DNA of 44,514 nucleotides from an uncultured Thiotrichaceae bacterium (GCA_937925855.1 CALAMO010000008.1:1-44514); one strand, 5' to 3'; positions 8,076 through 17,511 are shown, counted from the stretch's first letter. Program-made: numbers and translations. The notes: generated by a model not told the origin, from the sequence alone.

Positions 8076-9062
8076 TTATTCCAAAGCCTCCATCCGCAGG
8101 GTAAATGCCAATACGCTCAGCAGCAGCGCCAATGCCAATGGCCAGCGGAATAACTCCTGCTGGGGACGCCAGCTCTCCGCCTCCTGTTCCACCGGTTCCA
8201 GTCGGTCAAGCTCGGTATAAATAGACTGGAATTCCTGGGTATCACGCGCTCGAAAATATTGCCCGCCGGTTTTCTCAGCAATTGCGGTGAGCAGGCGCTC
8301 GTCTAATTGCGCGGTTTGATTGATTAAATTAAAGCCCAGAATGCTGCGGGCTTGCTGACTTTCCGAGCCGATTCCAACCGTATAAATAGTCAAGCCCTCA
8401 GCGGCCGCCATTTCAGTCGCTTCCAGCGGACTCACCGTACCCGCAGTATTCGCGCCATCAGTCATCAGAATCAGCACCCTGTTTTTCTCCGGTCGATCCT
8501 GCAAGCGCTTCAGCGCTAGGCCAATAGCATCGCCAATCGCAGTTCGCTCCCCCGCCAGCCCAATAGCGGATTCGTTTAATAACGTACGCACCGTTTTACG
8601 GTCAAAGGTTAATGGAGCCTGCAGATAAGCCTGATCACCAAATAAAACGAGTCCAATGCGGTCACCACGGCGCTTAGCGATAAATTCACCCGCTACCAGC
8701 TTCGTGGCATACAGCCGGTCGACCACCTGGCCATTAACTTGAAAATCCTGCTCCTGCATGCTGCCAGACAAATCCACCGCCAGCATTAAATCACGCCCAG
8801 ATACCGGCAGCGGCACCGCAGCACCAATCCAAACCGGGCGCGCCGCCGCGACGACCAACGCCAACCAAGCTAAAACCGCCAACAGGCGCGTCAGCAGCAC
8901 AGCCTTTGAACGCCCCAGCCGGATCTGGCCGTGGGTAAACTCATGCAGGAACGGCACCCGCAGCGCAACACCCTGGCGTGACTGCGCCGGTGTCCACAGC
9001 CAGCGCAGCAGCAGTGGGAGCGGCGCACAGAACAACATCCACCACCAGGCAAACTCATACAT
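8076..9062 (-). CDS. batA: BatA-like VWA domain membrane protein
   Basis: A VWA-domain protein of the MoxR/Bat operon (328 residues from the chosen start). The order is an N-terminal membrane helix (FAWWWMLFCAPLPLLLRWLW), a second helix (LLAVLAWLALVVAAARPVWI), a VWA domain with MIDAS residues in AVDLSGSMQ, a central Thr and LILMTDGANTAGT, and a C-terminal membrane helix. Such proteins sit in the inner membrane with the VWA domain in the periplasm and are thought to bind partners or metal-dependent ligands. The frame can be read back to 9092, but the ATG at 9062 has an AGAGG site 8 nt upstream and overlaps the previous stop by only 8 bp, so it is preferred. Confidence 0.9.
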   Translation of the reverse strand: MYEFAWWWMLFCAPLPLLLRWLWTPAQSRQGVALRVPFLHEFTHGQIRLGRSKAVLLTRLLAVLAWLALVVAAARPVWIGAAVPLPVSGRDLMLAVDLSGSMQEQDFQVNGQVVDRLYATKLVAGEFIAKRRGDRIGLVLFGDQAYLQAPLTFDRKTVRTLLNESAIGLAGERTAIGDAIGLALKRLQDRPEKNRVLILMTDGANTAGTVSPLEATEMAAAEGLTIYTVGIGSESQQARSILGFNLINQTAQLDERLLTAIAEKTGGQYFRARDTQEFQSIYTELDRLEPVEQEAESWRPQQELFRWPLALALLLSVLAFTLRMEALE

Positions 9063-9594
9063 CGCGTCGACCTCTGGGCTGCGTTGGGTCATGCTGCTGC
9101 GCTAGCCAAGCCCTAACAAGCTGCACCACCTCACTCGCCGCAGCACTATCGCCGACATATTCACGATAAGGCAGCTCGGTTAACAGCGGCCACAACCGCT
9201 CAGGCAGTGAGGCTGCTTGAGCGGCTGGACGCGGTTTACCTTGGCTTGACGCCCCACTTTGCTGTTCCAAGAATGTCAGCCAGTCCACACCGCTCAAACC
9301 GGAGACACCGTGGCGACCATATAAACTCATCGCACTACGGCGTAATAAGACTGACACCTCACGCACCAGCCGAGTGGGATCATCGCGGTGTGTCTGTTCC
9401 AAGCGCGTCAACTCAGCCAGCGCAGGCTGGCAAACCTGTAACACCGGCAGTGGGCGCTGCTGCCACCAGCGGCGTAGCCATGCGCCCAGTAAGATCAGCA
9501 GCCCGAACGCCAGCAGCCACCAACCATAAGCGGGCGGCCAGCTGCTCACCTCAGCGGGCAGATGAATATCACGCAGCTGTAAACCTGAGTTCAC
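9055..9594 (-). CDS. DUF4381 membrane protein
   Basis: A 179-residue DUF4381-type protein. One transmembrane helix (YGWWLLAFGLLILLGAWL, about residues 22-40) precedes a cytoplasmic helical domain with the segment EVSVLLRRSAMSLYGRHGVSGLSG, typical of the small proteins encoded between DUF58 and BatA genes in proteobacterial moxR operons. The molecular role is unknown. It begins with GTG, whose last two bases form part of the DUF58 stop (GTGA overlap), which points to translational coupling. Confidence 0.85.
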   Translation of the reverse strand: MNSGLQLRDIHLPAEVSSWPPAYGWWLLAFGLLILLGAWLRRWWQQRPLPVLQVCQPALAELTRLEQTHRDDPTRLVREVSVLLRRSAMSLYGRHGVSGLSGVDWLTFLEQQSGASSQGKPRPAAQAASLPERLWPLLTELPYREYVGDSAAASEVVQLVRAWLAQQHDPTQPRGRRDV

Positions 9595-10532
9595 CGCGTC
9601 CCCCGTGACAGCTTGCGCAGCCGCTCGGTAACGCTGTCATTAGTCGCCAGTTCGATCAGCGCGATATGATGGCGTCGTGAGAAATCTCGCAGCGTACTGC
9701 GCTGTTCCGCCTCACGCTGCTGATAAGATTGACGCCAGAGCTTTTGCTTGAGATTAACCCAAACGCTATTTTCACCGTCGCTTAGCCGCAGCCGCTCATA
9801 GTCCGGCAGCTGCTCTTCAAACGGGTCGCGCACTGAAATCAGCCCGACCTGCGCATGCCGATTCATCATCGCCAGCTGTTGGAGTGCTACAGCACTCACG
9901 GCGCGAAAATCACTAATAATAAAGACCTGTGTGCCCGTGGCAGTGACCCGCCGCAGCCGCCGCCAGCTATCCTGCAATGAGTGCGGGTCGGCTTTAATAT
10001 TGGCGGGGGTTTGCTGCGTTGCAGTTGCCAGTTTGCGCATGACATTCAGCGCCGCCGCACGGCTGCGTGCTGGCTTGAGTTCGATAGCGCGCTGATCATC
10101 CTGTAACACCCCACCGGCGCGGTCACCTTCTGCCAATGTTTTCCATAGCAATAAGCTAGCCACCTCCGCTGCAACGACGCTCTTAAACTGGCCGCGCGTG
10201 GCAAAAAACATTGGGGCACGTAAGTCCAGCCAAACCAACACCGGCTTCTCACGCTCTTCCTGAAAAATTTTGGTATGCGCCTTGCCGGTGCGCGCCGTTA
10301 CCCGCCAGTCAATGGTGCGGATATCATCGCCCGCCTGATAGGGGCGTGATTCAGCGAAATCCATGCCGCGCCCCTTAAAGCGAGAGCGGTGCATGCCCAC
10401 ATGCTTGGCCTGCGCATGCCGCTTCGCCAGCTGCAGCGTGCGCACCTGTGCTTGCAGACGCAGTAACGACGACAGCGAGCTAAACACCAGCCCGTCACCG
10501 TGAACACTAGGGTGAGGCTTGCCCTGCTGCAT
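9591..10532 (-). CDS. DUF58 domain protein
   Basis: A 313-residue DUF58 protein. The family signature GRGMDFAESRPYQAGDDIRTIDWRV is present at about residues 53-77 (GMDF...Y..GDD.R.IDWR). A VWA-like fold follows, with LVWLDLRAPM in place of a classical MIDAS and FIISDFRAVS near the second site. DUF58 proteins are almost always encoded next to MoxR ATPases and are thought to be their clients or adaptors. The start is coupled to the moxR stop by a TAATG overlap. Confidence 0.93.
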   Translation of the reverse strand: MQQGKPHPSVHGDGLVFSSLSSLLRLQAQVRTLQLAKRHAQAKHVGMHRSRFKGRGMDFAESRPYQAGDDIRTIDWRVTARTGKAHTKIFQEEREKPVLVWLDLRAPMFFATRGQFKSVVAAEVASLLLWKTLAEGDRAGGVLQDDQRAIELKPARSRAAALNVMRKLATATQQTPANIKADPHSLQDSWRRLRRVTATGTQVFIISDFRAVSAVALQQLAMMNRHAQVGLISVRDPFEEQLPDYERLRLSDGENSVWVNLKQKLWRQSYQQREAEQRSTLRDFSRRHHIALIELATNDSVTERLRKLSRGTR

Positions 10533-11503
10533 TAGGGCACCGCAACCAGCGCCAGCAGTTCGTCAATAATATGTGTTGAGTTCATACCGTCCGCTTCCGC
10601 CTCAAACGTCAGTAGAATACGATGGCGCAGCACATTGTGGGCAATCGCCTGGACGTCTTCCGGGCTGACAAAATCGCGCCCGGATAGCCAGGCATGCGCC
10701 CGCGCGCAGCGGTCAAGCGCCAGTGTTGCCCTAGGGCTTGCTCCATAAGCGATTAGACCGGACAACGACTGCCCGTAGCGCTCTGGGCTGCGCGTCGCTA
10801 ACACCAGCTGTAGCAAGTAATTCTCGACGTTCTCAGCCATATACACATCCAGCACCGCCCGCCGCGCCGCGTGTATATCAGCTACAGTGACGGCGGGTTC
10901 TACGCTTGTAGCCTGCTGAGTGACCGTTGCTAATGCCTCTTGTCGCCCCAGCAGCAAAATGGCACGCTCTTCTACGGGCGTCGGATAATCCACCACAATG
11001 TGCATCAAAAAACGATCCAGTTGCGCCTCTGGCAGGTGGTAAGTGCCTTCCTGTTCAATCGGATTTTGCGTCGCCATCACCAGAAAAGGATCCGGCAATT
11101 GCCAGGTTGTGCCCGCCACCGTAATCTGCCGTTCCGCCATCGCTTCCAGCAGCGCAGACTGCACCTTGGCCGGAGCGCGGTTAATCTCATCAGCGAGGAT
11201 TAAGTTATGAAAAAGCGGCCCTTTCTGAAACTGGAAGCTGCCATCATTGGGGTGAAATACCTCAGTGCCGGTAATATCGGCGGGCAGCAAGTCTGGGGTA
11301 AACTGTACGCGGTGAAAATCGCCTTCAATGCCCTCACCTAACATTTGAATAGCGCGGGTTTTTGCGAGTCCAGGGGCACCCTCAACCAGGACATGGCCGT
11401 CGGCCAATAGGGCAATGAGCAGGCGATTAATCAGGCCTTGCTGGCCGACAATTTTCTGTTCAAGGTACTGGGCTAACTTGTCAAAATTATATTTTTGGTT
11501 CAT
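10532..11503 (-). CDS. moxR: MoxR family AAA+ ATPase
   Basis: An AAA+ ATPase of the MoxR group, a chaperone-like ATPase that remodels or activates VWA-domain partners. Walker A GAPGLAKT lies at about residues 42-49, Walker B LILADE at about 101-106, the sensor-1 region reads VMATQNP, and the family blocks LLPADITG and LPEAQLDRF are present. The length of about 323 residues is normal. The frame also offers GTG at 11509, two codons earlier; neither start has a strong ribosome-binding site. It is the first gene of a six-gene minus-strand operon with very short gaps or overlaps, so a promoter is expected between it and bolA. Confidence 0.95.
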   Translation of the reverse strand: MNQKYNFDKLAQYLEQKIVGQQGLINRLLIALLADGHVLVEGAPGLAKTRAIQMLGEGIEGDFHRVQFTPDLLPADITGTEVFHPNDGSFQFQKGPLFHNLILADEINRAPAKVQSALLEAMAERQITVAGTTWQLPDPFLVMATQNPIEQEGTYHLPEAQLDRFLMHIVVDYPTPVEERAILLLGRQEALATVTQQATSVEPAVTVADIHAARRAVLDVYMAENVENYLLQLVLATRSPERYGQSLSGLIAYGASPRATLALDRCARAHAWLSGRDFVSPEDVQAIAHNVLRHRILLTFEAEADGMNSTHIIDELLALVAVP

Positions 11504-11644
11504 GCTCACATCAATGGTTGTACGGCGATTGACGCATAAACTTGCTTGAAAATCGCCTAGTTAATACAGACACCGCCGCTTGCGCGGCGCGTACGCAGAA
11601 TATACGCCTAATCAAGTCATATTCAAGATGCCACGGGAAAACTG

Positions 11645-11959
11645 ATGACGATCCAACAGCAAATTGAAACAAAGTTACAGCAGGCTTTGCAGCCAGACGT
11701 GCTGGAGGTCATTAACGAGAGCCATATGCATAACGTTGCCCCCGGCTCTGAATCACATTTTAAGGTGACGCTGGTCAGTGAGCAATTTGAAGGTAAAATG
11801 CTGGTTGCACGCCACCGTATGGTGAACAAGATTTTAGCACAAGAACTGGACGGCATGATTCATGCGTTGGCCTTACACACCCTGACGCCGACACAGTATT
11901 TTGAGCGCGCAGGCAAGGTGGCGGACTCTCCGCAGTGCCTGGGTGGCAGTAAAACTTAG
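11645..11959 (+). CDS. bolA: BolA family transcriptional regulator / Fe-S partner
   Basis: A 104-residue protein close to E. coli BolA along its whole length: VLEVINESHMHNVAPGSESH, then FKVTLVSEQF, the helix RHRMVNKILAQEL with HALALHTLTP, and even the C-terminal SPQCLGG. BolA proteins have a class II KH-like fold, pair with monothiol glutaredoxins in Fe-S handling and influence cell shape and biofilm genes. The invariant His of the ALALHT segment is present. GGGA lies upstream of the ATG. Divergent from moxR across 135 bp and convergent with the Sel1 gene. Confidence 0.93.
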   Translation: MTIQQQIETKLQQALQPDVLEVINESHMHNVAPGSESHFKVTLVSEQFEGKMLVARHRMVNKILAQELDGMIHALALHTLTPTQYFERAGKVADSPQCLGGSKT

Positions 11960-11971
11960 TGCCCAAATGCA

Positions 11972-11994
11972 CGGCTAATAGCTAGCATTAACCG
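11972..11994. repeat. Inverted repeat downstream of bolA
   Basis: CGGCTAAT (11972-11979) faces ATTAACCG (11987-11994) with one mismatch around AGCTAGC. It follows the bolA stop by about 12 bp. Without a T-run it is a poor intrinsic terminator. It shares TAGCTAGCAT with the palindrome at 1109-1126. Confidence 0.35.
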
Positions 11995-12021
11995 CCCAAA
12001 GTTAAGTACACAAACTTCAAT

Positions 12022-12049
12022 AGGGGATGGACTGTGCGGCCATCGCCCT
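12022..12049. terminator. Candidate hairpin between convergent bolA and the Sel1 gene
   Basis: AGGGGATGG (12022-12030) pairs with CCATCGCCCT (12040-12049) through nine base pairs with one bulged G and a 9-nt loop, just 3 bp beyond the minus-strand gene's stop. No T-tract follows, so termination is a guess from position and stem strength. Confidence 0.35.
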
Positions 12050-12052
12050 AGC

Positions 12053-13243
12053 TCAACCCGCACCATCCAATAGCATTTTTAGGTTGCGTCTGGCCTTAAT
12101 ATTGCCCTCAGCGACCGCCTGGTGCAGCAACTGCTCAGCATAAGCCCGGTCTTGCTTCACGCCACGCCCCAAAATATGCAGTACCGCCAGATTATTCTTT
12201 GATTCAGAAAAGCCCGCGCGTGCTGCTTTCGCATACCAGATTGCGGCCTGTTTATAATCGCGCTCCACCCCCAAACCATCTTCATACAGCAGGGCTAGAT
12301 TATGCTGGGCTTTCGGATAGCCCTGGCGCGCTGACTTGAGATACCAGCTCATTGCCTGCTCATGATTCTGTTCAAACCCGCCCTTACCGTCTTCATAAAG
12401 CGCCCCCAACATGAGTTGAGCATATTTATCGCCCTGGCGCGCCACTTTAAGCAGCTGTTCTGTACTCAAACCACCCAGCGCAGCTAGGTCAGGTGCGGAT
12501 GCTGCGGCTTGGGAATCCGCCGCATTACGCCCAACCTGAGCGCCGTTGGTCGGCGTCACATTAGCGCGTGCTACCGTGCTTTGTGACCTGCGGACTGGTG
12601 GGCGAGGGTTGGCCGTATTAGCGCGGGGTGCGAGCGCACGCGCAGGCTGGGGGAGCGCCACAGGCTGGGCCGGTAGTTCACGTAGTGCCAGCTGGGCCAT
12701 GGTATTACCGCGCTGCTGGGCTTGTTGTAACCAGTGCCGCGCCTTATGCAAATCGCGCGGCACGTATTGACCGTTGGCATAGAGCATGCCGAGGCCATAC
12801 TGCGCCGTTGGGTGTCCAGCTAACGCTGCTTTTTCTTGCATTAAGACGGAGTGTTGCAGACTGCCCTGCCCACCCTGCTCACGTAACAGCAGTGCCAGCG
12901 CATACATCGCCGCAATATGACCACCCTGGGCTGCCGTGTTAAACCAGCGCTGCGCCAGAGCACTGTCCTGTGTGACACCACGTCCGCTCTGGTACAGCAA
13001 GCCCAGCTCGTACTGCGCATTCGTATCGCCGCTGTTCGCCCGCGCTAACAGACGATTGAGATCTTGCTGAGCTGAGTTTATGTGCTGCTGGCGTGCCTGA
13101 TACCAAGCAGCAATTCCTCCGCTACTTCCGGTAACGGTCAGCACAGGCGTAGGGACAACTGGCAGTGCAGCAGAGAGAGACAGCGGCATAGCGTAAGAAA
13201 ATACCGCGCTCATGATTAGCAAAAAACGGTGTTTTAGCAGCAT
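12053..13243 (-). CDS. Exported Sel1-like repeat (TPR) protein
   Basis: A 396-residue protein with a signal peptide (MLLKHRFLLIMSAVFSYAMPLSLSA) and two blocks of Sel1-like repeats. The first block covers roughly residues 55-190 (NAQYELGLLYQSGRGVTQD, TAQYGLGMLYANGQYVPRD). The second covers about 265-390 (YAQLMLGALYEDGKG, KAQHNLALLYEDGLGVERD, ESKNNLAVLHILGRGVKQD). A basic, Ala/Pro-rich linker separates them. Sel1 repeats are alpha-solenoids that scaffold protein complexes, often in the periplasm, and their partners vary. No partner can be named. It lies 106 bp downstream of the response-regulator gene in the same direction, so it may be transcribed with the chemosensory operon or from its own promoter. 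Confidence 0.87.
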   Translation of the reverse strand: MLLKHRFLLIMSAVFSYAMPLSLSAALPVVPTPVLTVTGSSGGIAAWYQARQQHINSAQQDLNRLLARANSGDTNAQYELGLLYQSGRGVTQDSALAQRWFNTAAQGGHIAAMYALALLLREQGGQGSLQHSVLMQEKAALAGHPTAQYGLGMLYANGQYVPRDLHKARHWLQQAQQRGNTMAQLALRELPAQPVALPQPARALAPRANTANPRPPVRRSQSTVARANVTPTNGAQVGRNAADSQAAASAPDLAALGGLSTEQLLKVARQGDKYAQLMLGALYEDGKGGFEQNHEQAMSWYLKSARQGYPKAQHNLALLYEDGLGVERDYKQAAIWYAKAARAGFSESKNNLAVLHILGRGVKQDRAYAEQLLHQAVAEGNIKARRNLKMLLDGAG

Positions 13244-13249
13244 GGCAAA

Positions 13250-13295
13250 TCTTTGTTGTTGTTATAATTAACTGCCGTTATAACCAATATAAGCC
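13250..13295 (-). promoter_or_regulatory. AT-rich candidate promoter for the Sel1 gene
   Basis: On the minus strand this stretch reads TTATATTGGTTATAACGG followed by CAGTTAATTATAAC, with two TTATAAC copies 15 bp apart that resemble -10 boxes. No clear -35 box is visible. It lies directly upstream of the Sel1 start, in the only gap between it and the response-regulator gene. Confidence 0.3.
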
Positions 13296-13349
13296 AAACT
13301 TTCACTGAATCAGCCTTGGAAACAGGCTTGCTCAGGCAGCAAATACGCC

Positions 13350-14555
13350 TCAAGGACTGACCTGAAAATTATCCAGCCACATCGATACCCGCTTCAAGGT
13401 TTGCTGAAGCTGCTCACTTTTAACCGGCTTGGTCAAATAAGTAGACGCCCCAGCGATCACGCCCTGCACCTCATCCAACGGCGAGGTCTTCGCACTCAAC
13501 ATAATAATCGGTGTTTTCTTCAGTTCAGCCCGCAGCCGCAGCTGACGACAGGTTTCATAGCCATCAATACCCGGCATAATAATATCCAGGAAAATCAAGT
13601 CATACTGGCGGCTTGCCACCTTGTCTAATGCCTGCTCCCCCGTTTCTGCAAACTCAGCACCAATCCCCGCAGCGCCAAGCTCCAGCTCCAGCTGTTTGCG
13701 AATGGCCGCACTGTCATCCACCACCAGCGCCACATGATGCATACCCTGTGCCTGCGCCCGCCCCGCAGACGCGCTAGCTGCCGACTGCTGAGCTGACTCT
13801 GATTCTGGCTGCTCAGCAGACTTTAGCGCTGATGGCTCCGCTTCTTCCGAGGGGGCGGTGGTCGCTGGTGTGCTGTCTGCTGGCTGCTCAGGTTGTGGCG
13901 ACGGCTCCAACTCTGACGACGGTGACTCCAATGATAGCAGATCCAACTCCGACAGCGACGGCTCTGATGATAACGGCTCCGACTCCGGCGACTCCAATGC
14001 TGTCATTTCTGGCAGCGATGATGGCGGGGCAGCGACTGTCGCCTCAGTCCCTAAAATCTGAGCATATAGCGACGGCGCGGACTCCGTCGATTCGACAACC
14101 TGCTGAACTGACTCGATCAACTCAGGAACGGGTTCCGACGGTGCAGCAGAGGCCGTATCGACAACAGGCACTGACGGCGCAGCGGCCAAGTCGATAACAG
14201 GTTCCGACGGCTGGGTCGGCCGCTCGGCGGACGGCTGCTCTGCTAGCAGCGCTTTCGCTGCATCCAGCGTGCGCAGCACCTTGGTCACCAACAGAGGACG
14301 CTGCATGAGTACGTCGTACGCTTGTTGGCTGCTACCATCGGTAATTCTAATCAGCAAACAGCCCGCCGGATTCAATACGGCAGGATCGGGTAGGGTGTCA
14401 TCACTTAGCACCAACAAATCAGCGGCCTGTGGCTCCACCAAAGTATAGTGTCTACCCTGCGTGCTACTAAAGCTGATGACCCGCTTCAGCACGGCGGCTT
14501 CGCGTGCTGGCAAGGCATACAGGCAAATTCCAGTAGTCGCTACAGCATTAGCCAT
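13350..14555 (-). CDS. Response regulator with N-terminal domain of unknown role
   Basis: A 401-residue protein. The C-terminal third (about 275-400) is a receiver domain with acidic pair VDDS, phosphoacceptor Asp324 in LIFLDIIMP, the Ser/Thr of MLSAK and the Lys of YLTKPV. The first 100 residues form a compact alpha/beta domain (ICLYALPAREAAVLKRVIS ... LLVLSDDTL) that I cannot assign and that could be a degenerate receiver. Between them lies a 160-residue Ser/Glu/Pro-rich linker. No output domain follows the receiver, so signalling probably works by protein contact, as in PilG/PilH-type regulators. The start overlaps the CheA-like stop by 8 bp, suggesting coupled translation. Confidence 0.87.
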   Translation of the reverse strand: MANAVATTGICLYALPAREAAVLKRVISFSSTQGRHYTLVEPQAADLLVLSDDTLPDPAVLNPAGCLLIRITDGSSQQAYDVLMQRPLLVTKVLRTLDAAKALLAEQPSAERPTQPSEPVIDLAAAPSVPVVDTASAAPSEPVPELIESVQQVVESTESAPSLYAQILGTEATVAAPPSSLPEMTALESPESEPLSSEPSLSELDLLSLESPSSELEPSPQPEQPADSTPATTAPSEEAEPSALKSAEQPESESAQQSAASASAGRAQAQGMHHVALVVDDSAAIRKQLELELGAAGIGAEFAETGEQALDKVASRQYDLIFLDIIMPGIDGYETCRQLRLRAELKKTPIIMLSAKTSPLDEVQGVIAGASTYLTKPVKSEQLQQTLKRVSMWLDNFQVSP

Positions 14556-17508
14556 CTATTCTTGCTCCCTGTCCAAATGTATCGCCCGAATCATGCGTTA
14601 AACGGCTGACGACCCGCACCGAATCACTGGCCATTTGTGTACCCAGCCATTTCTGCACCTCCCGCTGTAGAGCATCGCTCTGCACCGGTTTGGTCAAATA
14701 GCCATCGACCCCAGCCTCCGCCGCCAATTGACGGTGCTTCTGTGTGCCGCGTGAGGTAATCATGACAATTGGCAGGTGTTTCATTTCTGGCCAAATCCGT
14801 ATGGCCTGCGTCGTCTCCAAGCCGTTCATACGCGGCATTTCCAAATCAGTGAGCACCAAATCCACCGCAATGTTATTCATCAGTTCCAGCGCATCCATAC
14901 CGTCGACCGCCGTTTCTACCCGATAGCCCATCGGCTCCAGCAGCAGCCGCATCGACTTGCGATTACTGAGTGAGTCATCCACCACTAACAAGGTTTGCCG
15001 CTGGCGTTGCGGCATCGAAGCGGCCTGACTGGCCTGCGGCGTGAGCGCGCCTTCTTCCAGCTCATGCAGCAGCCGCATCATATCCATCACCGCTGCCACA
15101 CCGCCGTTGGCTAAGATACACGCCCCCTGCACGCTGGGAATACGAGTAATCCAGGGCGCGAGGCTATTAATCACAATATCGCGGGAGGGTAAAATTTCTT
15201 CGGCGTACAGGGCGTAGGTATTGAGCTCACTGCGCACCACTAACAAGGTATGTGAACTGTCCGCTGTAACCGGTTCTCCGCGCCAGTGCAGTAGGTCTGA
15301 CAGCTTCAGCACCGGCAGCTGGTAACGCTCGGTCGTAATGCGCCAACCCTGTTCATCGATAGTGCTTTCCGCCGCGGACACGTACAGCAGTTGCTCAACG
15401 CTGTCCGCAGGAATCGCCAAATAATGCCCGCCCACCCGCACGATCAGCGCATGAGTCGCAATCAGCGTCTGCGGTAGCGTCAGATTAAAGGTCGTCCCCT
15501 CTCCCGGCGTGCTGCTAATTCGGAGGCGACCCCGCAGTTTTTCCAGGGCGGACTGCACCACATCCATGCCAACCCCACGCCCAGAAACCTCACTCACAGC
15601 ATCGCGGGTGCTGAAGCCGGGCAGTAGAATTAAGCGCAGCAGCGCCTCATCACTTAGGGCTTCATCCTCACGCAGCAGGCCGCGCGCTAGCGCACGCTGT
15701 CGGATGTGCTGCGGCTCCATACCCGCACCGTCATCCGCTATCGCTAGGTTTACATTATTACCGGCCTGACTGAAGCGCAGTCTGATGCTGCCCTGCTCCG
15801 GTTTATTGAGAGCGGCACGGACGTCTGGCATCTCAATCCCATGATCCACCGCATTACGCAGCAGATGCAATAAAGGCTCAGCCAGCCCCTTCACAATATC
15901 CGTGTCGGCCTGTAGCTCCTGCCCCTCGATCTCAATCGCGACCTGTTTACCGGTCTTACGGCAGGTCTCACGCACAATCCGCTCTAGGCGCGGCACCAAC
16001 TCGCTAACCGGCGTCAGCCGCAGCCCCAGCACGGCCTGACTCAACTGACGCTGTACGCGCTGCTGCTGATAGAGGGCATCACTCAGCTGCCGAATATTAT
16101 TCTGCAATTCCTGCGCCATCTCATGGCTGTCTGCCGCTGCCTCAGTCAGCAGATTAGTCGTGCTATATAAATCACTATAAGATTCAATTTCCAGCTCGTC
16201 TGCGTCGACCTGTTCCGCTGGCACGCCTACAGCCGTCGCCGTTCCAGCCACTGGATTCAGCGCGCGCAGATTTCGCCGCTGTTGGTCGACCAGACTATCC
16301 AACTCGTCCAACCGCTGGCGTACCTGATCATCCTGACGGTAAAGTTGCATCCCCAGCGTGCGGGTTTGCTGTAAAGCTTCGGCAGTCAGACTGGTCGAGG
16401 TGATCAGCTCTCCAGTCAGCCGCAGCATCGCCTGCACCCGATCTTCACCGACTTGGGCTAAGGCAGGCAGCGTAGCAGCCTTAGGCGCGAGCGTGGCCGC
16501 CTCCGTGGTCGCCTCAACGTCCCCCTCCAGATCGGCCCGCGCCTGCAAGAACGCAGGCAATTCAGACGCATTCAGCTTCGGCAGTGTCGTTGCCGCCTCA
16601 TCCAACGGCTGAGCCGCGTACTCAGCCGCCAGCCCAGTCAGCGCATGCGCCAGCTGCTGCTGCAACTCCGTATAATTTTCCGGTAGCCCAGCACCAGCCT
16701 GTAGATTCTCAAACAGCGCTTCCAAACAGTCCGCCGATGCGACCAGCGTTGCCCCCAAATCAGGCTGAGCCGCGATCTGGGCTAAGGGAAACTCCAGCAC
16801 ATCTTCCAATCGGTGGGTAAATTCAGCCAGCACCTGCGCCCCCACCACGCTGCTAGAACCTTTCACCGTATGCGCTAATCGTGCGGCCTGTTTGCGCTGC
16901 GCCTCATCACAGCCCCCATCCGCCAGCGCTCGAATCAGACGAGCCACTTCGGCCACATGACCAGGCGTTTCTTCCCTGTAAGCCGCCAGCAGCTCGGGAT
17001 GCACATCTTCAGCAAAGGCAAGCGTCTGCACCAAATCGGACGCTGCCGCCTCCGACGGCGACACCATACCCTCAGCACCCGCAGGCAGCGCCGGGCGCAG
17101 GCTCAGCAGAAATGCCTGGAGCTGTTCCGCAGGCAGCGCTTCCGGCCACAGCGGATCAGCCAGCTCTGCCATTAGCATGGGCAGATGGCTCACCTCTTCC
17201 GGTTCGCGAAAGGTTAGGGCCGTTAATTCCAGCCAGGTAAAATACTTACCGGCATCCAACAGCGTCGGTAGCGCCGCGCTATCCAAACTGGCCTGACTCC
17301 AATCGATGAGCGCACTCACGTCCGGCAGCACAAACATCTCGGCGGCCATGGCCAGCCGTTCGTATTCCGCCGCAATCTGCTGCGCCCGCTCGGCGGCGGC
17401 TAAGTCTGGGTTTTGCAGCGCCAGCTGCAGCGCCACCTCCTCCAATTCTTCGGCAAAGGCTAGGCGCTCTTCTTCCTGTAAATCCAGGTCTGTCTGCACG
17501 TCAGTCAT
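14548..17508 (-). CDS. ChpA/FrzE-like hybrid histidine kinase (Hpt - CheA core - CheW - receiver)
   Basis: A 986-residue CheA-type hybrid kinase. A helical N-terminal region (1-165) is followed by an Hpt domain with His213 in LAHTVKGSSSVVG. A dimerisation helix region lies at about 350-500. The ATPase core has N-box LLHLLRNAVDHGIE (546-559) and the G-boxes DDGAG and GVGMDVV. A CheW-like domain spans about 680-810, and a receiver domain carries phosphoacceptor Asp888 in LVLTDLEMP. All residues needed for kinase activity appear present. Pseudomonas ChpA carries many Hpt domains, while this protein has one clear Hpt, so it is closer in plan to a simple hybrid CheA. It starts 3 bp after the MCP stop. 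Confidence 0.92.
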   Translation of the reverse strand: MTDVQTDLDLQEEERLAFAEELEEVALQLALQNPDLAAAERAQQIAAEYERLAMAAEMFVLPDVSALIDWSQASLDSAALPTLLDAGKYFTWLELTALTFREPEEVSHLPMLMAELADPLWPEALPAEQLQAFLLSLRPALPAGAEGMVSPSEAAASDLVQTLAFAEDVHPELLAAYREETPGHVAEVARLIRALADGGCDEAQRKQAARLAHTVKGSSSVVGAQVLAEFTHRLEDVLEFPLAQIAAQPDLGATLVASADCLEALFENLQAGAGLPENYTELQQQLAHALTGLAAEYAAQPLDEAATTLPKLNASELPAFLQARADLEGDVEATTEAATLAPKAATLPALAQVGEDRVQAMLRLTGELITSTSLTAEALQQTRTLGMQLYRQDDQVRQRLDELDSLVDQQRRNLRALNPVAGTATAVGVPAEQVDADELEIESYSDLYSTTNLLTEAAADSHEMAQELQNNIRQLSDALYQQQRVQRQLSQAVLGLRLTPVSELVPRLERIVRETCRKTGKQVAIEIEGQELQADTDIVKGLAEPLLHLLRNAVDHGIEMPDVRAALNKPEQGSIRLRFSQAGNNVNLAIADDGAGMEPQHIRQRALARGLLREDEALSDEALLRLILLPGFSTRDAVSEVSGRGVGMDVVQSALEKLRGRLRISSTPGEGTTFNLTLPQTLIATHALIVRVGGHYLAIPADSVEQLLYVSAAESTIDEQGWRITTERYQLPVLKLSDLLHWRGEPVTADSSHTLLVVRSELNTYALYAEEILPSRDIVINSLAPWITRIPSVQGACILANGGVAAVMDMMRLLHELEEGALTPQASQAASMPQRQRQTLLVVDDSLSNRKSMRLLLEPMGYRVETAVDGMDALELMNNIAVDLVLTDLEMPRMNGLETTQAIRIWPEMKHLPIVMITSRGTQKHRQLAAEAGVDGYLTKPVQSDALQREVQKWLGTQMASDSVRVVSRLTHDSGDTFGQGARIDG

Positions 17509-17511
17509 GCC

